Source of the DNA: JACPDH01 sp041671505
GTDB lineage: Bacteria > Acidobacteriota > Thermoanaerobaculia > Gp7-AA8
Assembly (NCBI GenBank): GCA_041671505.1
Contig: JBAZBK010000002.1
Span: 248,001-312,000, forward strand
DNA length: 64,000 nt
Direction: 5' to 3'
The translations under genes and the position numbers were made by a program. This document shows positions 34,040-42,767 of this stretch, one piece after another. The notes beneath the pieces were generated by a model. The model had not been told where the DNA came from. It did no database searches and saw nothing but the letters and a program-made list of their open reading frames with translations. Within the stretch, counting starts at the first letter, position 1; every line of letters starts with the position of its first letter.

Positions 34040-34230
34040 CGTCGTGCGTGCGGGCTGTCGTCCCGACGACTGAGTCCGCGAAGCGGGCGAAGGAGGAGGG
34101 ACCTCGCAGGCTGGTACTCACGCGCCACATGCGCAGTCAGTCGCACCGAACCTCATCTGTACCAGCCTGCGAGGTCCCTCGTCGCTCCCCCGCTTCGCGG
34201 GCTCGCTTCTCGGGACGACAAGTCGTACGC
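34040..34230. repeat. Long inverted-repeat element (about 72-bp arms)
   Basis: Left arm 34040-34117 and right arm 34159-34230 are inverted copies with the core GAGGGACCTCGCAGGCTGGT identical in both. The central loop is about 40 bp. No gene inside. The build suggests a MITE; its only visible copy here is this one. Confidence 0.82.
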
Positions 34231-34267
34231 ATCGCGCCACGACACTCGTTCCGGTTTCTGCGCTCCC

Positions 34268-35725
34268 CTACAGCGCCAGCCAGACGCTCTTGGTCTGCGT
34301 GTACTTGTCGAGAGCGTCGCGACCCTGGTCGCGGCCGAAGCCCGACTCCTTGAAGCCGCCGAACGGCAGCGCCGGGTCGTACATGTTGTACGTGTTCACC
34401 CAGACGGTTCCTGCCTTGAGCGCGCGCGCGACACGGTGTGCCTTCGAGACGTCGCGCGTCCAGACCGCGGCGGCGAGGCCGTAGAGCGAGTCGTTCCCCT
34501 TCTTCACCGCATCGTCGACGTCGCTGAAGCGGAGCGTAGCGAGGACGGGGCCGAAAATCTCCTCGCGTGCGATCGTCATCGACGGCTCGACGCCGGTGAA
34601 GACGGTCGGCTGCACGAAGAATCCCTTCCCCGTTCCGATGTCGGCGCGTCCGCCTCCGGCGACGACCGTCGCTCCCTCGCTCTTTCCCGTCTCGATGTAG
34701 CCGAGGACAGACTCCATCTGTTTCTTCGAGACGATCGCACCGAGGCGCGTCTTGGGGTCGAGCGGGTCGGCGGCGATCATCTTCGTGGCGCGCTCGCGCA
34801 CTTTATCGACGAGCGCGTCGTGGATCGAATCCTCGACGAGGAGACGCGAGCCGGCGGCGCAGACCTCCCCTTTGCCGTAGAAGATCGCGCTCAGGGCGCC
34901 GCGCGCGGCAGCCTCGAGATCGGCGTCGGCGAAGACGATGTTAGGCGACTTGCCGCCGAGCTCGAGCGAGACCTTCTTCACGGTCTTTGCGGCACGCATC
35001 ATGATCTCGCGCCCGACGACCGTCGAGCCGGTGAAGGCGATCGCGTCGACGCCGGGATGGTCGACGAGCGCCGCGCCGGCGACCGAGCCGTGGCCCGGAA
35101 CGATGTTCAGGACTCCCGGCGGAAGTCCCGCCTCGCGCGCGTATTCGGCGAACTTGAGAATCGAGAGCGAGGTGTACTCCGCCGGCTTGAGCACGACCGT
35201 GTTGCCGCAGGCGAGCGCGGGGGCGATCTTCCAGACCGCGAGCATCAGCGGGAAGTTCCACGGCGTGATCGCGCCGACGACGCCGATCGGCTCGCGCGTC
35301 GTGTAGGTAAAGGCGCCCTCCTGCACCGGGATCGTCTCGCCCGTGACCTTTCCCGACCATCCGGCGAAGTAGTAGAGACATTCCGCGGCGGCGGGAACGT
35401 CGACGTACTGCGACTCGAAGATCGGCTTGCCGTTGTCGATCGTCTCGATCCGGCCGATCTCGGCGGCGCGCGACGAGAGAATGTCGGCGAGCTTCCACAT
35501 CACCTTTGCGCGGTCGCGAGGCTTCATCTTCTGCCACGCGGAGCCCGGCTCCATCTGCGCGCGCGCCGCGGCGACCGCGGCGTCGACGTCGGTCGCGTCG
35601 GCGCATGCGACGTCGCAGATCGCCTCCTCGGTCGCGGGGTTGATCGAAGTGAACGTCGCGCCGCTCTTCGCGTCGACGAACTCGCCGTTGATGTAGAGCT
35701 GCCGCTGGATGGTCGATTCGGACAT
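34268..35725 (-). CDS. Aldehyde dehydrogenase (NAD(P)+-dependent, ALDH superfamily)
   Basis: The 485-residue enzyme oxidises an aldehyde to a carboxylate. Motifs: PWNFPLMLAVWKIAPALACG, FTGSTVVGREIM (Rossmann Gly), ELGGKSPN (catalytic Glu), GEVCAAGSR (catalytic Cys) and EEIFGPVLATLRF. It is closest to the betaine-aldehyde/retinal-type ALDH1/2 group by motif. The start at 35725 is chosen because the codons before it are not conserved; ATG 35734 has GAGAAGA almost touching it. The enoyl-CoA hydratase gene just upstream ends in a terminator, so this is a separate transcript or read-through product. Confidence 0.93.
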   Translation of the reverse strand: MSESTIQRQLYINGEFVDAKSGATFTSINPATEEAICDVACADATDVDAAVAAARAQMEPGSAWQKMKPRDRAKVMWKLADILSSRAAEIGRIETIDNGKPIFESQYVDVPAAAECLYYFAGWSGKVTGETIPVQEGAFTYTTREPIGVVGAITPWNFPLMLAVWKIAPALACGNTVVLKPAEYTSLSILKFAEYAREAGLPPGVLNIVPGHGSVAGAALVDHPGVDAIAFTGSTVVGREIMMRAAKTVKKVSLELGGKSPNIVFADADLEAAARGALSAIFYGKGEVCAAGSRLLVEDSIHDALVDKVRERATKMIAADPLDPKTRLGAIVSKKQMESVLGYIETGKSEGATVVAGGGRADIGTGKGFFVQPTVFTGVEPSMTIAREEIFGPVLATLRFSDVDDAVKKGNDSLYGLAAAVWTRDVSKAHRVARALKAGTVWVNTYNMYDPALPFGGFKESGFGRDQGRDALDKYTQTKSVWLAL

Positions 35726-35760
35726 GGCGCGCATTCTTCTCGGGAAGCGGTGAAAAGTCA

Positions 35761-35784
35761 AAGGGCGGCCTCGCGGCCGCCCTT
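35761..35784 (-). terminator. Rho-independent terminator of the enoyl-CoA hydratase gene
   Basis: AAGGGCGGCC-TCGC-GGCCGCCCTT hairpin followed on the minus strand by TGACTTTTCACC. It lies 25 bp after the enoyl-CoA hydratase stop. Confidence 0.78.
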
Positions 35785-35808
35785 CGGATCGCTACAGTGA
35801 ACGTCGAT

Positions 35809-36606
35809 CTACTTGCCTTCGAACTTCGGCGTCCGCTTGGTGACGTAGGCGTTGAGACCTTCCTTCGCGTCGCTCGACTGGAAGAGCTGCTGCTGCAGCT
35901 CGCGCTCCAGGGTGAGCGCCGACTCGAACGGAATTTCCCAGCCCGACTGCACTGAACGCTTGATGCGGCCGACGGCCCTCGACGCCTTGTTCGGCGGGCA
36001 GAAGCTGCGCGCGTACTCCATCACGCGATCCCACCACGCCTTGCCGTTCTCTTCGGCCGGCCAGAGGTAGTTGAGGATGCCCATCTCGAGCGCGTCTTCG
36101 AGCTCGAAGAGACCGCCTTCGATCATCAGCTCGATCGACTTCGACTTGCCGACGATGCGCGAGAGGCGCTGCGTGCCGCCCGTTCCCGGCAGCACGCCGA
36201 GCGAAACCTCGGGGAGGCCCATCTTCCCGGCCCCCTTCTTCGCGATGCGCATGTCCGCCGCCATCGCGATCTCGAGGCCGCCGCCGACGCAGTGGCCGTT
36301 GATCGCAGCGATCACGAGCTTCGGCGTCTGCTCGAGGCGGGAAAGCATCTCGTTCGCGTGCAGGCAGAAGTAGTACTTGAAGCCCGGAGTCACCTCCGAG
36401 AGCATCTTGATGTTGGCGCCAGCGGAGAAAAACTTGTCTCCCGCGCCGCGAAGCACGATCACGTGGACGCTGTCGTCCATGCGAGCCTCGAGGATCGCCG
36501 TGTCGAGCTCCTTGTTCATTTCATAGGTGTAGGTGTTCGCCGGCGGATCGTTGAGCGCGATGACCGCGACGCCGTTTTCGACGCTGTAGTCGACAAGAGT
36601 TCCCAT
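35809..36606 (-). CDS. Enoyl-CoA hydratase/isomerase family protein
   Basis: The 265-residue crotonase-fold enzyme hydrates trans-2-enoyl-CoA, a beta-oxidation step. The oxyanion motif FSAGANIKM, the first catalytic Glu in GHCVGGGLEIAMAAD and the second in GLPEVSLGVLPGTGG are present, so true hydratase activity is likely. The start at 36606 has GAGGAG 5 nt upstream. The longer frame to 36657 is not supported. It is followed by a terminator, with the aldehyde dehydrogenase further down. No thiolase or acyl-CoA dehydrogenase gene is in the window. Confidence 0.93.
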   Translation of the reverse strand: MGTLVDYSVENGVAVIALNDPPANTYTYEMNKELDTAILEARMDDSVHVIVLRGAGDKFFSAGANIKMLSEVTPGFKYYFCLHANEMLSRLEQTPKLVIAAINGHCVGGGLEIAMAADMRIAKKGAGKMGLPEVSLGVLPGTGGTQRLSRIVGKSKSIELMIEGGLFELEDALEMGILNYLWPAEENGKAWWDRVMEYARSFCPPNKASRAVGRIKRSVQSGWEIPFESALTLERELQQQLFQSSDAKEGLNAYVTKRTPKFEGK

Positions 36607-36660
36607 GGCTGCTCCTCGAAAGACGTTAGATGGCGTGAATTGTACGCGACGTGTCAAGAC

Positions 36661-36868
36661 GGCAGGCGGCAGGCGATTGGCGAGAGGCGATGAGCAGGCG
36701 GGAGGCCGCGAGATCGCGACACCGGCGTGCTGCGAACGGACTTTCGCGCGGGCGGGACGCCCACGCGACGGCCGGCGGACGCCGGCGCTACGAGGCCGCC
36801 GGCTTGCTCATCGCCTCTCGCCTCTCGCCTGCCTGCCTCGGCCTCTGGCCTCTGGCCTCTGGCCTGCT
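36661..36868. repeat. AGGCGAG/AGGCCAG heptamer inverted pair between hydratase and pfkA
   Basis: Left arm 36661-36703 (GGCAGGCGATTGGCGAGAGG...) and right arm 36797-36868 are inverted copies. The right arm runs from GCTCATCGCCTCTCGCC through TCTGGCCTCTGGCCT units and ends in the pfkA stop region: the TAA is followed by AGCAGGCCAGAGGCC. The loop is about 90 bp and is GC-rich. Confidence 0.88.
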
Positions 36869-37942
36869 TTACCTTCCGTCCGCGAACGATATCCCCAGCG
36901 CCCTCGCCGTCCTGACGAGCGGGCCGTCGGGGGAGACCATGTTCAGCTGGCCGATGGCGTCCTTGATCGGAATCGGGACGATTTCACCGTTCTGCAACGC
37001 GGTCATCATTCCCCACATCCCTTCGGCGACGAAGTCGGCGGCGCGGTTGCCGTACTGAGTCGACCAGACGCGATCGATCGCGACCGGCGAGCCGCCGCGC
37101 TGGATGTGGCCCAGCACCGTGACGCGCACCTCGAGGTCGATCAGGTCGCCGATCTCCTCCGCGACCTGGAACGCCACGCCTCCGAGGCGCTTCGTCCCCT
37201 TGTCGGCCCAGACCTCGCCGCCTCCGGCCCGCTTGGCCCCTTCGGCAACGACGATGATGTCGAACTGCTGCCCGCGCGACTGCCGCGTCCTGATCTTCTT
37301 CACGATCTCTTCCGGGTCGTAAGGAATCTCCGGAATCAGGATGATGTCGGCCCCGCCCGCGATACCGGAATGAAGCGCGATCCAGCCAACGTGCCGCCCC
37401 ATCACCTCGAGAACCATCACGCGGTTGTGACTCTCCGCGGTGGTGTGAAGGCGGTCGATCGCCTCGGTTGCGATCGCGACCGCGGTCTGGAAGCCGAAGC
37501 TGAAGTCGGTGTGCCGGACGTCGTTGTCGATCGTCTTCGGCACTCCGACGATCGGAAATCCGAGGTCGCCCATCTTGTCGGCGATCTTGAGCGTCCCTTC
37601 GCCGCCGATGGCGATGAGCGCGTCGATCCCCATCCTGCGGCAGTTCTCGAGACACTCGCCGGAGCGGTCCTCGCGCACCTTCGGATCGTCCTTCGAGGGG
37701 TAATCGAACGGATTGCCGCGATTCGAGGTGCGGAGGAGAGTGCCTCCTTTGTGGAGGATGCCGCGGATCGTGTCGAGGGTCATCGGGTAGCCGCGCCCCT
37801 GCATCAGCCCCTCGAAGCCGAGCTCGATGCCGATCACCTCGCACCTGTACTCGCGGATCAGCGTGCGCACGGCGCCGCGAATCACCGCGTTGAGCCCGGG
37901 ACAGTCGCCTCCCCCGGTGAGAATGCCGACGCGTTTCACCAT
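36869..37942 (-). CDS. pfkA: 6-phosphofructokinase (clade with GGEGT and PKTIDND)
   Basis: The 357-residue glycolytic enzyme phosphorylates fructose 6-phosphate. It has TGGGDCPGLNAVI at 9-21, the phosphoryl-donor loop IGGEGT, the catalytic PKTIDND loop and the sugar site MGRHVGW. The Gly after the acidic residue in GGEGT (Gly104 of E. coli) is typical of ATP users; the Lys in PKTIDND (position 124) is usual in pyrophosphate users and in actinobacterial ATP enzymes with this Gly-Lys pairing. ATP is therefore the likelier donor. The gene starts 14 nt after the LysM-protein stop. Its TAA stop abuts a heptamer array. Confidence 0.93.
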   Translation of the reverse strand: MVKRVGILTGGGDCPGLNAVIRGAVRTLIREYRCEVIGIELGFEGLMQGRGYPMTLDTIRGILHKGGTLLRTSNRGNPFDYPSKDDPKVREDRSGECLENCRRMGIDALIAIGGEGTLKIADKMGDLGFPIVGVPKTIDNDVRHTDFSFGFQTAVAIATEAIDRLHTTAESHNRVMVLEVMGRHVGWIALHSGIAGGADIILIPEIPYDPEEIVKKIRTRQSRGQQFDIIVVAEGAKRAGGGEVWADKGTKRLGGVAFQVAEEIGDLIDLEVRVTVLGHIQRGGSPVAIDRVWSTQYGNRAADFVAEGMWGMMTALQNGEIVPIPIKDAIGQLNMVSPDGPLVRTARALGISFADGR

Positions 37943-37955
37943 CTGCGGCCTCCCG

Positions 37956-40799
37956 TCACTTGATCGAGCCGAACTTCATCCGCGAAGTCGTGCCGGTCTT
38001 GTCGATCGTCACGAGAGCCAGATCGCGTGGCGCTGTGCCAGCGGTGTCGATCGTTCCGTCGACCGCGCCGGCGGCGTCGCCTTTGAGCGCGCCGATGTAT
38101 CGAATGCCTCCGTCACCGCGCGAGTAAACCTCGACGGTCGAGTCGGGACAGACCGTCCCCGTGACATGCAACGCGTTTCCTTTGCGCTCGATCGTACCGA
38201 CGCCCATGAAGTCGAGCCCGCGGTCGACGCTCGTTCCGCTCCCGGCGCACGAAACCGCCAGCTCGTACAGCTTCTTCTTCTCGAAGCCGAGTCCGGGCAG
38301 CCCTTCGAGCGAGATCGGCTCGCCACCGCCGAGGAAGGTGTTCCTCGAGATGCGGTTTCCCTTCGGCGTCCAGAACGACTGGAGGTGCTGGAACATGATC
38401 CCGCGCCCCGGCGCGTCGATCACGTTGCCTTCGATCACGTTGTCCATCGCGCCGAGGCGCAGCACGATTCCGTCGTCGAAGCCGCGGATCGTCGAGCCGG
38501 TCACCTTGTGATTCCTGCAGATCGAGCCTAACGCGACACTTCGCCCCTGGAACTCGATGCCGGGGCCCGACGCCGAGTTCTCGCAGCGGCGGACGAGGGA
38601 GCTCACGATCTCCGCGCCGGCAGAGCGGACCTGCAGCGCGGGCCACGAGCCGCAGCCGACGGCCTCGAGGTCCCAGGCGCGCAGCTTCGGCTTCCCGTCT
38701 TCGGAAATGACGCGGATCGCGATGACCGACTGGCCTGAGACGAGAACGCGCGACAGCGTGAGATCCCCGGTCGCGTCGATGCCGATCTGCGAGCCTTCCG
38801 TCGGGACCGAGCCGTCGGCATTGACGCCCACGAGGCAGTTCTCGATCGAGAGGGAACCCACCGCGACGACCTGCTGGCGGTTGGCACCGACGACGCCGAA
38901 GTTCGCGATCGCCGACGTGCCGGCGCTCGTGAATACGCTGTCGAGCTTCATCCCGCCGCTCACCTCGAGCTCCGGCCGCGACGGATTCTTCAGTGCGACC
39001 GCGTCGACACCGACCATTTCCCCGGAACCAAACCTTCCCGGGTTCGAATCGAGCTCTTCGCCCGCGAGGCTCCACGCCTTCCCGTCGACGATCGCACCCT
39101 CGGGGAGCGGCGGCAGCATCGCGGCAAGCGCGATCCGCCACCACGAGGCGCCGCCGCCGGTGGCGTTAGGCGCCGTCGCCGGGACGAAGCGCATCGTGCG
39201 ATCGTTCGCCGAAGCGGTCGCGTTGAGGAGAAACGCGCGCAGCGATCCCTGGGGCGCCGGCTCGGCGTCGGCAATCGTCGTCACCGCTCCGCCGCTGAAG
39301 GCGAAATCGAGCCCGGTCGCCGCCGCGGCGTCGCTCAGCTCGACCTTCGCCACGTGCTCGGCGCCGGCCAGGCTGTCGAAGGAGTCGGAGACGGCACCGC
39401 GGCGCCCGCCGAAGCAGGCTCCCGGGCTTGCACGCATCTGCGTGCCTCCCTTGCCGTCGCTGCAGAGCGAGCCCGCCGGGCCCCACGTCTGCTCCCGCCA
39501 TCCCCCGGAAGGAGATGCGGAGCGCGAATCGACCGCGAGCCACCAGACTCCATCGGCGCCACCGTCGAGGGCGAACGCTCCGCTCGCGTCGCTGCGCCCC
39601 TCGCCTCGCCGTTCGTCGCCCTCCCCTGGCGTGCCGTCGCCGTTGTCGGCGTACAACCGCACGACGGCTCCGGGAATCAAGGCCCAGGTCGCCGCATTGC
39701 CCGCGGCGGTCGGATCGAGCATCACCCGCCCGCTCACGACGCGAACCATCGACAGCGCGCGAGTCTTCGACGGGAATCCGTCGAGCCCACCCTTGCTTCG
39801 CGCGGTCACGCGCCAATGGAGGTTCCCGGCAGGCAGCGACGCGAACGCGGTCTTCGTCCCGCCGATGCCGACCTGCCGCGCTGCAAGCTCGCCACACGTC
39901 TGGTCACGACAGACCTCGACGATGTAGCTCGCCGCATTCGATACGGCAGCCCAGCTTAGCTCCGTCGCTCCCCTGCTCTGCGCGCCTGCGGCCGGCGAGA
40001 CGAGCGCGGGCGCAGCGAGGAGCTTTTGCGGCGCCGACGGCGCCGCGCCTTCCGCGACCGACGTTCCCATCCCCTTCGGCACCTGCACTTTCACGCCCGC
40101 CGACTCGACCTCGGTGGCGCCGGAGTAGACCATCAGCTTTGCCGACTTCGTCTCGGTATCACGCCGCGCGCGCGCCTCGGTGGTAGTGTTCGTCGCCCTC
40201 GGGCGAGCCTGCACGTCGCCGATCAGAACTTCGACCTGCCGTTTCTCGCGCGGCTTGAGCGGCGCGAGCGCGAGGTCGACGCCGCCTTCGACGACTTCGA
40301 TCCTGCTCCGGTCGACCTTGCGAAGCGACGCTTTGTACTCGCGCAGGAAGACGATCGAGTTCTCGGTCATCTGGAGGCGAGTCCCGTCGTCGAGGCCGAG
40401 CTCGGCCGAGGAGCTCTCGTACGTGCGAAGCCCCTCGCGCTCGACGAGCTGGTCGCCGATTTTCGCGGTCAGCCACGACTCCTGCTGCAGCTTCTTGTCG
40501 ACCTTGCGCGACAGCTTGTCGACCTTCGCGCGTCGCGCGGAGATCTCGCGCGCCGTGATGACCCTGATCTTCTGTCCCGGCGTCAGCCTGTCGGGATCGC
40601 CGATCCCGGGATTGAGCCGCTGATTTTCCGGCCAGAGCGACGCATCGCCGAGATACTTGAAGGTGATGGCGCTGAGCGTCTCCCCCGCCTGCACGGTGTG
40701 CCACGCCACGGAGTCGCCCTGTCGAGCTTCCGGCGCGCCCTGCGCCAGCGTGAGCGTCGCAAAGAACACGAACAGCATGGCCGAAGTCAGTGCTCTCAT
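37956..40799 (-). CDS. Secreted LysM-FecR protein with C-terminal beta-helix region
   Basis: The 947-residue product has a signal peptide (about 1-19), a LysM domain (about 33-80: WHTVQAGETLSAITFKYLG) for peptidoglycan binding, and a FecR-like region (about 105-195, with LDDGTRLQMTENSIVFL). A fibronectin-like stretch (about 260-345) follows, then a Cys-containing region, and a C-terminal parallel-beta-helix-type part (about 600-890) with repeated N-x-I/V-x-G patterns such as NRISRNTFLGGGEPISLEG. It is probably a large surface or periplasmic protein. AAGGAG lies 7 nt before the ATG. It follows the Cache-kinase gene by 20 nt and is probably co-transcribed with it. Confidence 0.88.
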   Translation of the reverse strand: MRALTSAMLFVFFATLTLAQGAPEARQGDSVAWHTVQAGETLSAITFKYLGDASLWPENQRLNPGIGDPDRLTPGQKIRVITAREISARRAKVDKLSRKVDKKLQQESWLTAKIGDQLVEREGLRTYESSSAELGLDDGTRLQMTENSIVFLREYKASLRKVDRSRIEVVEGGVDLALAPLKPREKRQVEVLIGDVQARPRATNTTTEARARRDTETKSAKLMVYSGATEVESAGVKVQVPKGMGTSVAEGAAPSAPQKLLAAPALVSPAAGAQSRGATELSWAAVSNAASYIVEVCRDQTCGELAARQVGIGGTKTAFASLPAGNLHWRVTARSKGGLDGFPSKTRALSMVRVVSGRVMLDPTAAGNAATWALIPGAVVRLYADNGDGTPGEGDERRGEGRSDASGAFALDGGADGVWWLAVDSRSASPSGGWREQTWGPAGSLCSDGKGGTQMRASPGACFGGRRGAVSDSFDSLAGAEHVAKVELSDAAAATGLDFAFSGGAVTTIADAEPAPQGSLRAFLLNATASANDRTMRFVPATAPNATGGGASWWRIALAAMLPPLPEGAIVDGKAWSLAGEELDSNPGRFGSGEMVGVDAVALKNPSRPELEVSGGMKLDSVFTSAGTSAIANFGVVGANRQQVVAVGSLSIENCLVGVNADGSVPTEGSQIGIDATGDLTLSRVLVSGQSVIAIRVISEDGKPKLRAWDLEAVGCGSWPALQVRSAGAEIVSSLVRRCENSASGPGIEFQGRSVALGSICRNHKVTGSTIRGFDDGIVLRLGAMDNVIEGNVIDAPGRGIMFQHLQSFWTPKGNRISRNTFLGGGEPISLEGLPGLGFEKKKLYELAVSCAGSGTSVDRGLDFMGVGTIERKGNALHVTGTVCPDSTVEVYSRGDGGIRYIGALKGDAAGAVDGTIDTAGTAPRDLALVTIDKTGTTSRMKFGSIK

Positions 40800-40819
40800 G
40801 GGTGAGTCTCCTTCTACTG

Positions 40820-42751
40820 TCAGCTCCCGGACTCCGGGGACGAGCTCTTCGCGCTTCCCGTGTCGCCTGCCTTCGCCAGCAGCGCCGACGGGAACTCCCA
40901 TCGGGCCCCGATTCGTCTGACGATTTCTGCCAACCTGTCCGCAATTTCCGCCGCGCTGTGAGGACGTGCCTCGGGATCCTTCCGCAGCATCGCGGCGATG
41001 AGGGCGCTGAACTGCGGGTCGATTCCCTCCAGCTTCGAGGAGAGCTCCGGCACCTCTTCGTCGATCGTCGCGCGGATCGTCGCCTGGACGGTCGGCCTGC
41101 GGAATGGATTGATCCCGATCAGAATCTCGTAGAGCGTCACGCCGAGAGCGAAAATATCCCCCTCCGGACCCATCCGCTTTCCTTTGCATGCCTCGGGGGA
41201 GAGATAGCTCGGGCTGCCGAAGACGACGTCGGAGCGCTGCGACGCGGCGGCGATCGGGCGGGAGATGCCGAAGTCGGTGACCTTGATCGATCCGTCCTTG
41301 CCCAGCAGCACGTTCCCGGGCTTGATGTCGTGATGGACGATGCCGTTGTCGTGCGCGGCCGCGATCGCCTTCGTCGTCGCGAGTCCAATGACGAGCGCCT
41401 CGGTCCAGGGCACGCGTTTCCGTCGCGCGAGGTAGCGCTCGAGGCTGAGCCCCTCGACGAGCTCCATCGCGATGTACGCCGTTCCGCCCTGCCCTTCCAC
41501 GTCGTAGACGCTGACGACGTTCGAATGATTGAACTTCGCGATGGTCACCGCCTCGCGCTTGAGCGCCTCGACCATCTCCTCGCGCTCCGATTCGCTGACG
41601 TTCTCCGCGGCGCGGACCACTTTGAGCGCGACGTTGCGCTCGAGCTTCGAGTCGAATCCGCGAAACACGACGCCCATGCCGCCACGGCCGAGTAGGCCTA
41701 ACACCTGGTAGCGCCCGACGAAGATGCGGCCCAGCTCTTCCTGGTCGCGGATCCGGCGCTCGATCATCTCGAAGGTGCTCTGCAGCTGCTGGATTTCCGA
41801 CCCGCCCTCGCTGCCGCGCCCCGCGCCGCCGGCGAGTTTCCTCTGCGCACGCACGAGTTGCCGGATCGGCCGGACGAACTGCGCGTAGGCGGCGCCCGTG
41901 AGAATGGCGGTCAGTCCCACCGCGAGCGCCAGCAACTTCGTCGCCTCGCGCCTCATCGTCCCCTCGACCTCTTCAGCAACTTCGACCGGTTGTCGCGACA
42001 GCACGGTCCAGTCGGGCTTCTCCAGGGGATGGAAGGCGCCGAGCACCTGCCCCGTCTGCTTCGTGCCGAACCTTCCCGCGCCTCCGAGGCTCGCCGTCTT
42101 TGCAAAGGCGACGAGGTCGGGCGGGAAGGCGTCGATGGAGCGCCCGCGCGGTGCGAGAAGACGTCCCTGCGTGTCGATCAGGCCGAGCTCGGATTGCGGG
42201 CCGAGCACGGTCACCGTCAGGATGTCGTCGATCGGCTTCGCGTTCACGATCATCTGCACGGTCGAGAGCGAGTCGGGGAGACGCGACGATACGACGAGCC
42301 ACCGGTCGGTCCCCTTTCCGACGAGCTCGAGCTCGCTGAGGATCGGATGGCCAAACCACTCGTCGATGCTCCCGCCCAGCTCGCGGCTCCTGACGGCCAC
42401 GACGCGCTGCCCGGAGGGATCGAAGATCTCGAGCGCGACGAGGTTCGAGTCGCCGCCGAGAAGCGACTGGAGGATCTCGAGCGCTTCGGGCGAATGCGGG
42501 TCGCCGGCCACGATCTCGTTCATCGACACCGCGTTGCAGCGGGAACGCCACGAGTCGATGAACGCGTCGATCCTCTCCGCCGAGGTGGTCGCCGCGACGT
42601 TGTGCGCGCGAAGGACCTGGTCCTTCATCCCTTCCTTGTTGATGTTGATCAGCCGCGAGGCGGTGATGAGGAGAGGGACGAAGCCGACGATGACGAGAGC
42701 GCCCGCCGCTCTCACCAGGATCGACTTGCCGAAGCTGAGCCCCTTCGCCAT
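40820..42751 (-). CDS. Sensor-type Ser/Thr protein kinase: Cache-like N-terminus, C-terminal kinase
   Basis: The 643-residue protein has two membrane segments (about 12-32 and 274-292) around an extracytoplasmic domain of about 240 residues that looks like a Cache sensor (KPIDDIL, LGLIDTQGRLLAPRGRS), a short HAMP-like and coiled-coil linker, and a kinase domain from about 345. Kinase signatures: LGRGGMGVVF, VALKVV, HHDIKPGN (His473, His474, Asp475) and DFG. The HRD Arg is His, so it is a second non-RD kinase in the window. This is the plan of a sensor histidine kinase or chemoreceptor with a Ser/Thr kinase as output. Most bacterial kinases of this type have the kinase N-terminal instead. Confidence 0.9.
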   Translation of the reverse strand: MAKGLSFGKSILVRAAGALVIVGFVPLLITASRLININKEGMKDQVLRAHNVAATTSAERIDAFIDSWRSRCNAVSMNEIVAGDPHSPEALEILQSLLGGDSNLVALEIFDPSGQRVVAVRSRELGGSIDEWFGHPILSELELVGKGTDRWLVVSSRLPDSLSTVQMIVNAKPIDDILTVTVLGPQSELGLIDTQGRLLAPRGRSIDAFPPDLVAFAKTASLGGAGRFGTKQTGQVLGAFHPLEKPDWTVLSRQPVEVAEEVEGTMRREATKLLALAVGLTAILTGAAYAQFVRPIRQLVRAQRKLAGGAGRGSEGGSEIQQLQSTFEMIERRIRDQEELGRIFVGRYQVLGLLGRGGMGVVFRGFDSKLERNVALKVVRAAENVSESEREEMVEALKREAVTIAKFNHSNVVSVYDVEGQGGTAYIAMELVEGLSLERYLARRKRVPWTEALVIGLATTKAIAAAHDNGIVHHDIKPGNVLLGKDGSIKVTDFGISRPIAAASQRSDVVFGSPSYLSPEACKGKRMGPEGDIFALGVTLYEILIGINPFRRPTVQATIRATIDEEVPELSSKLEGIDPQFSALIAAMLRKDPEARPHSAAEIADRLAEIVRRIGARWEFPSALLAKAGDTGSAKSSSPESGS

Positions 42752-42767
42752 CGCCGATGTCCGCCCG

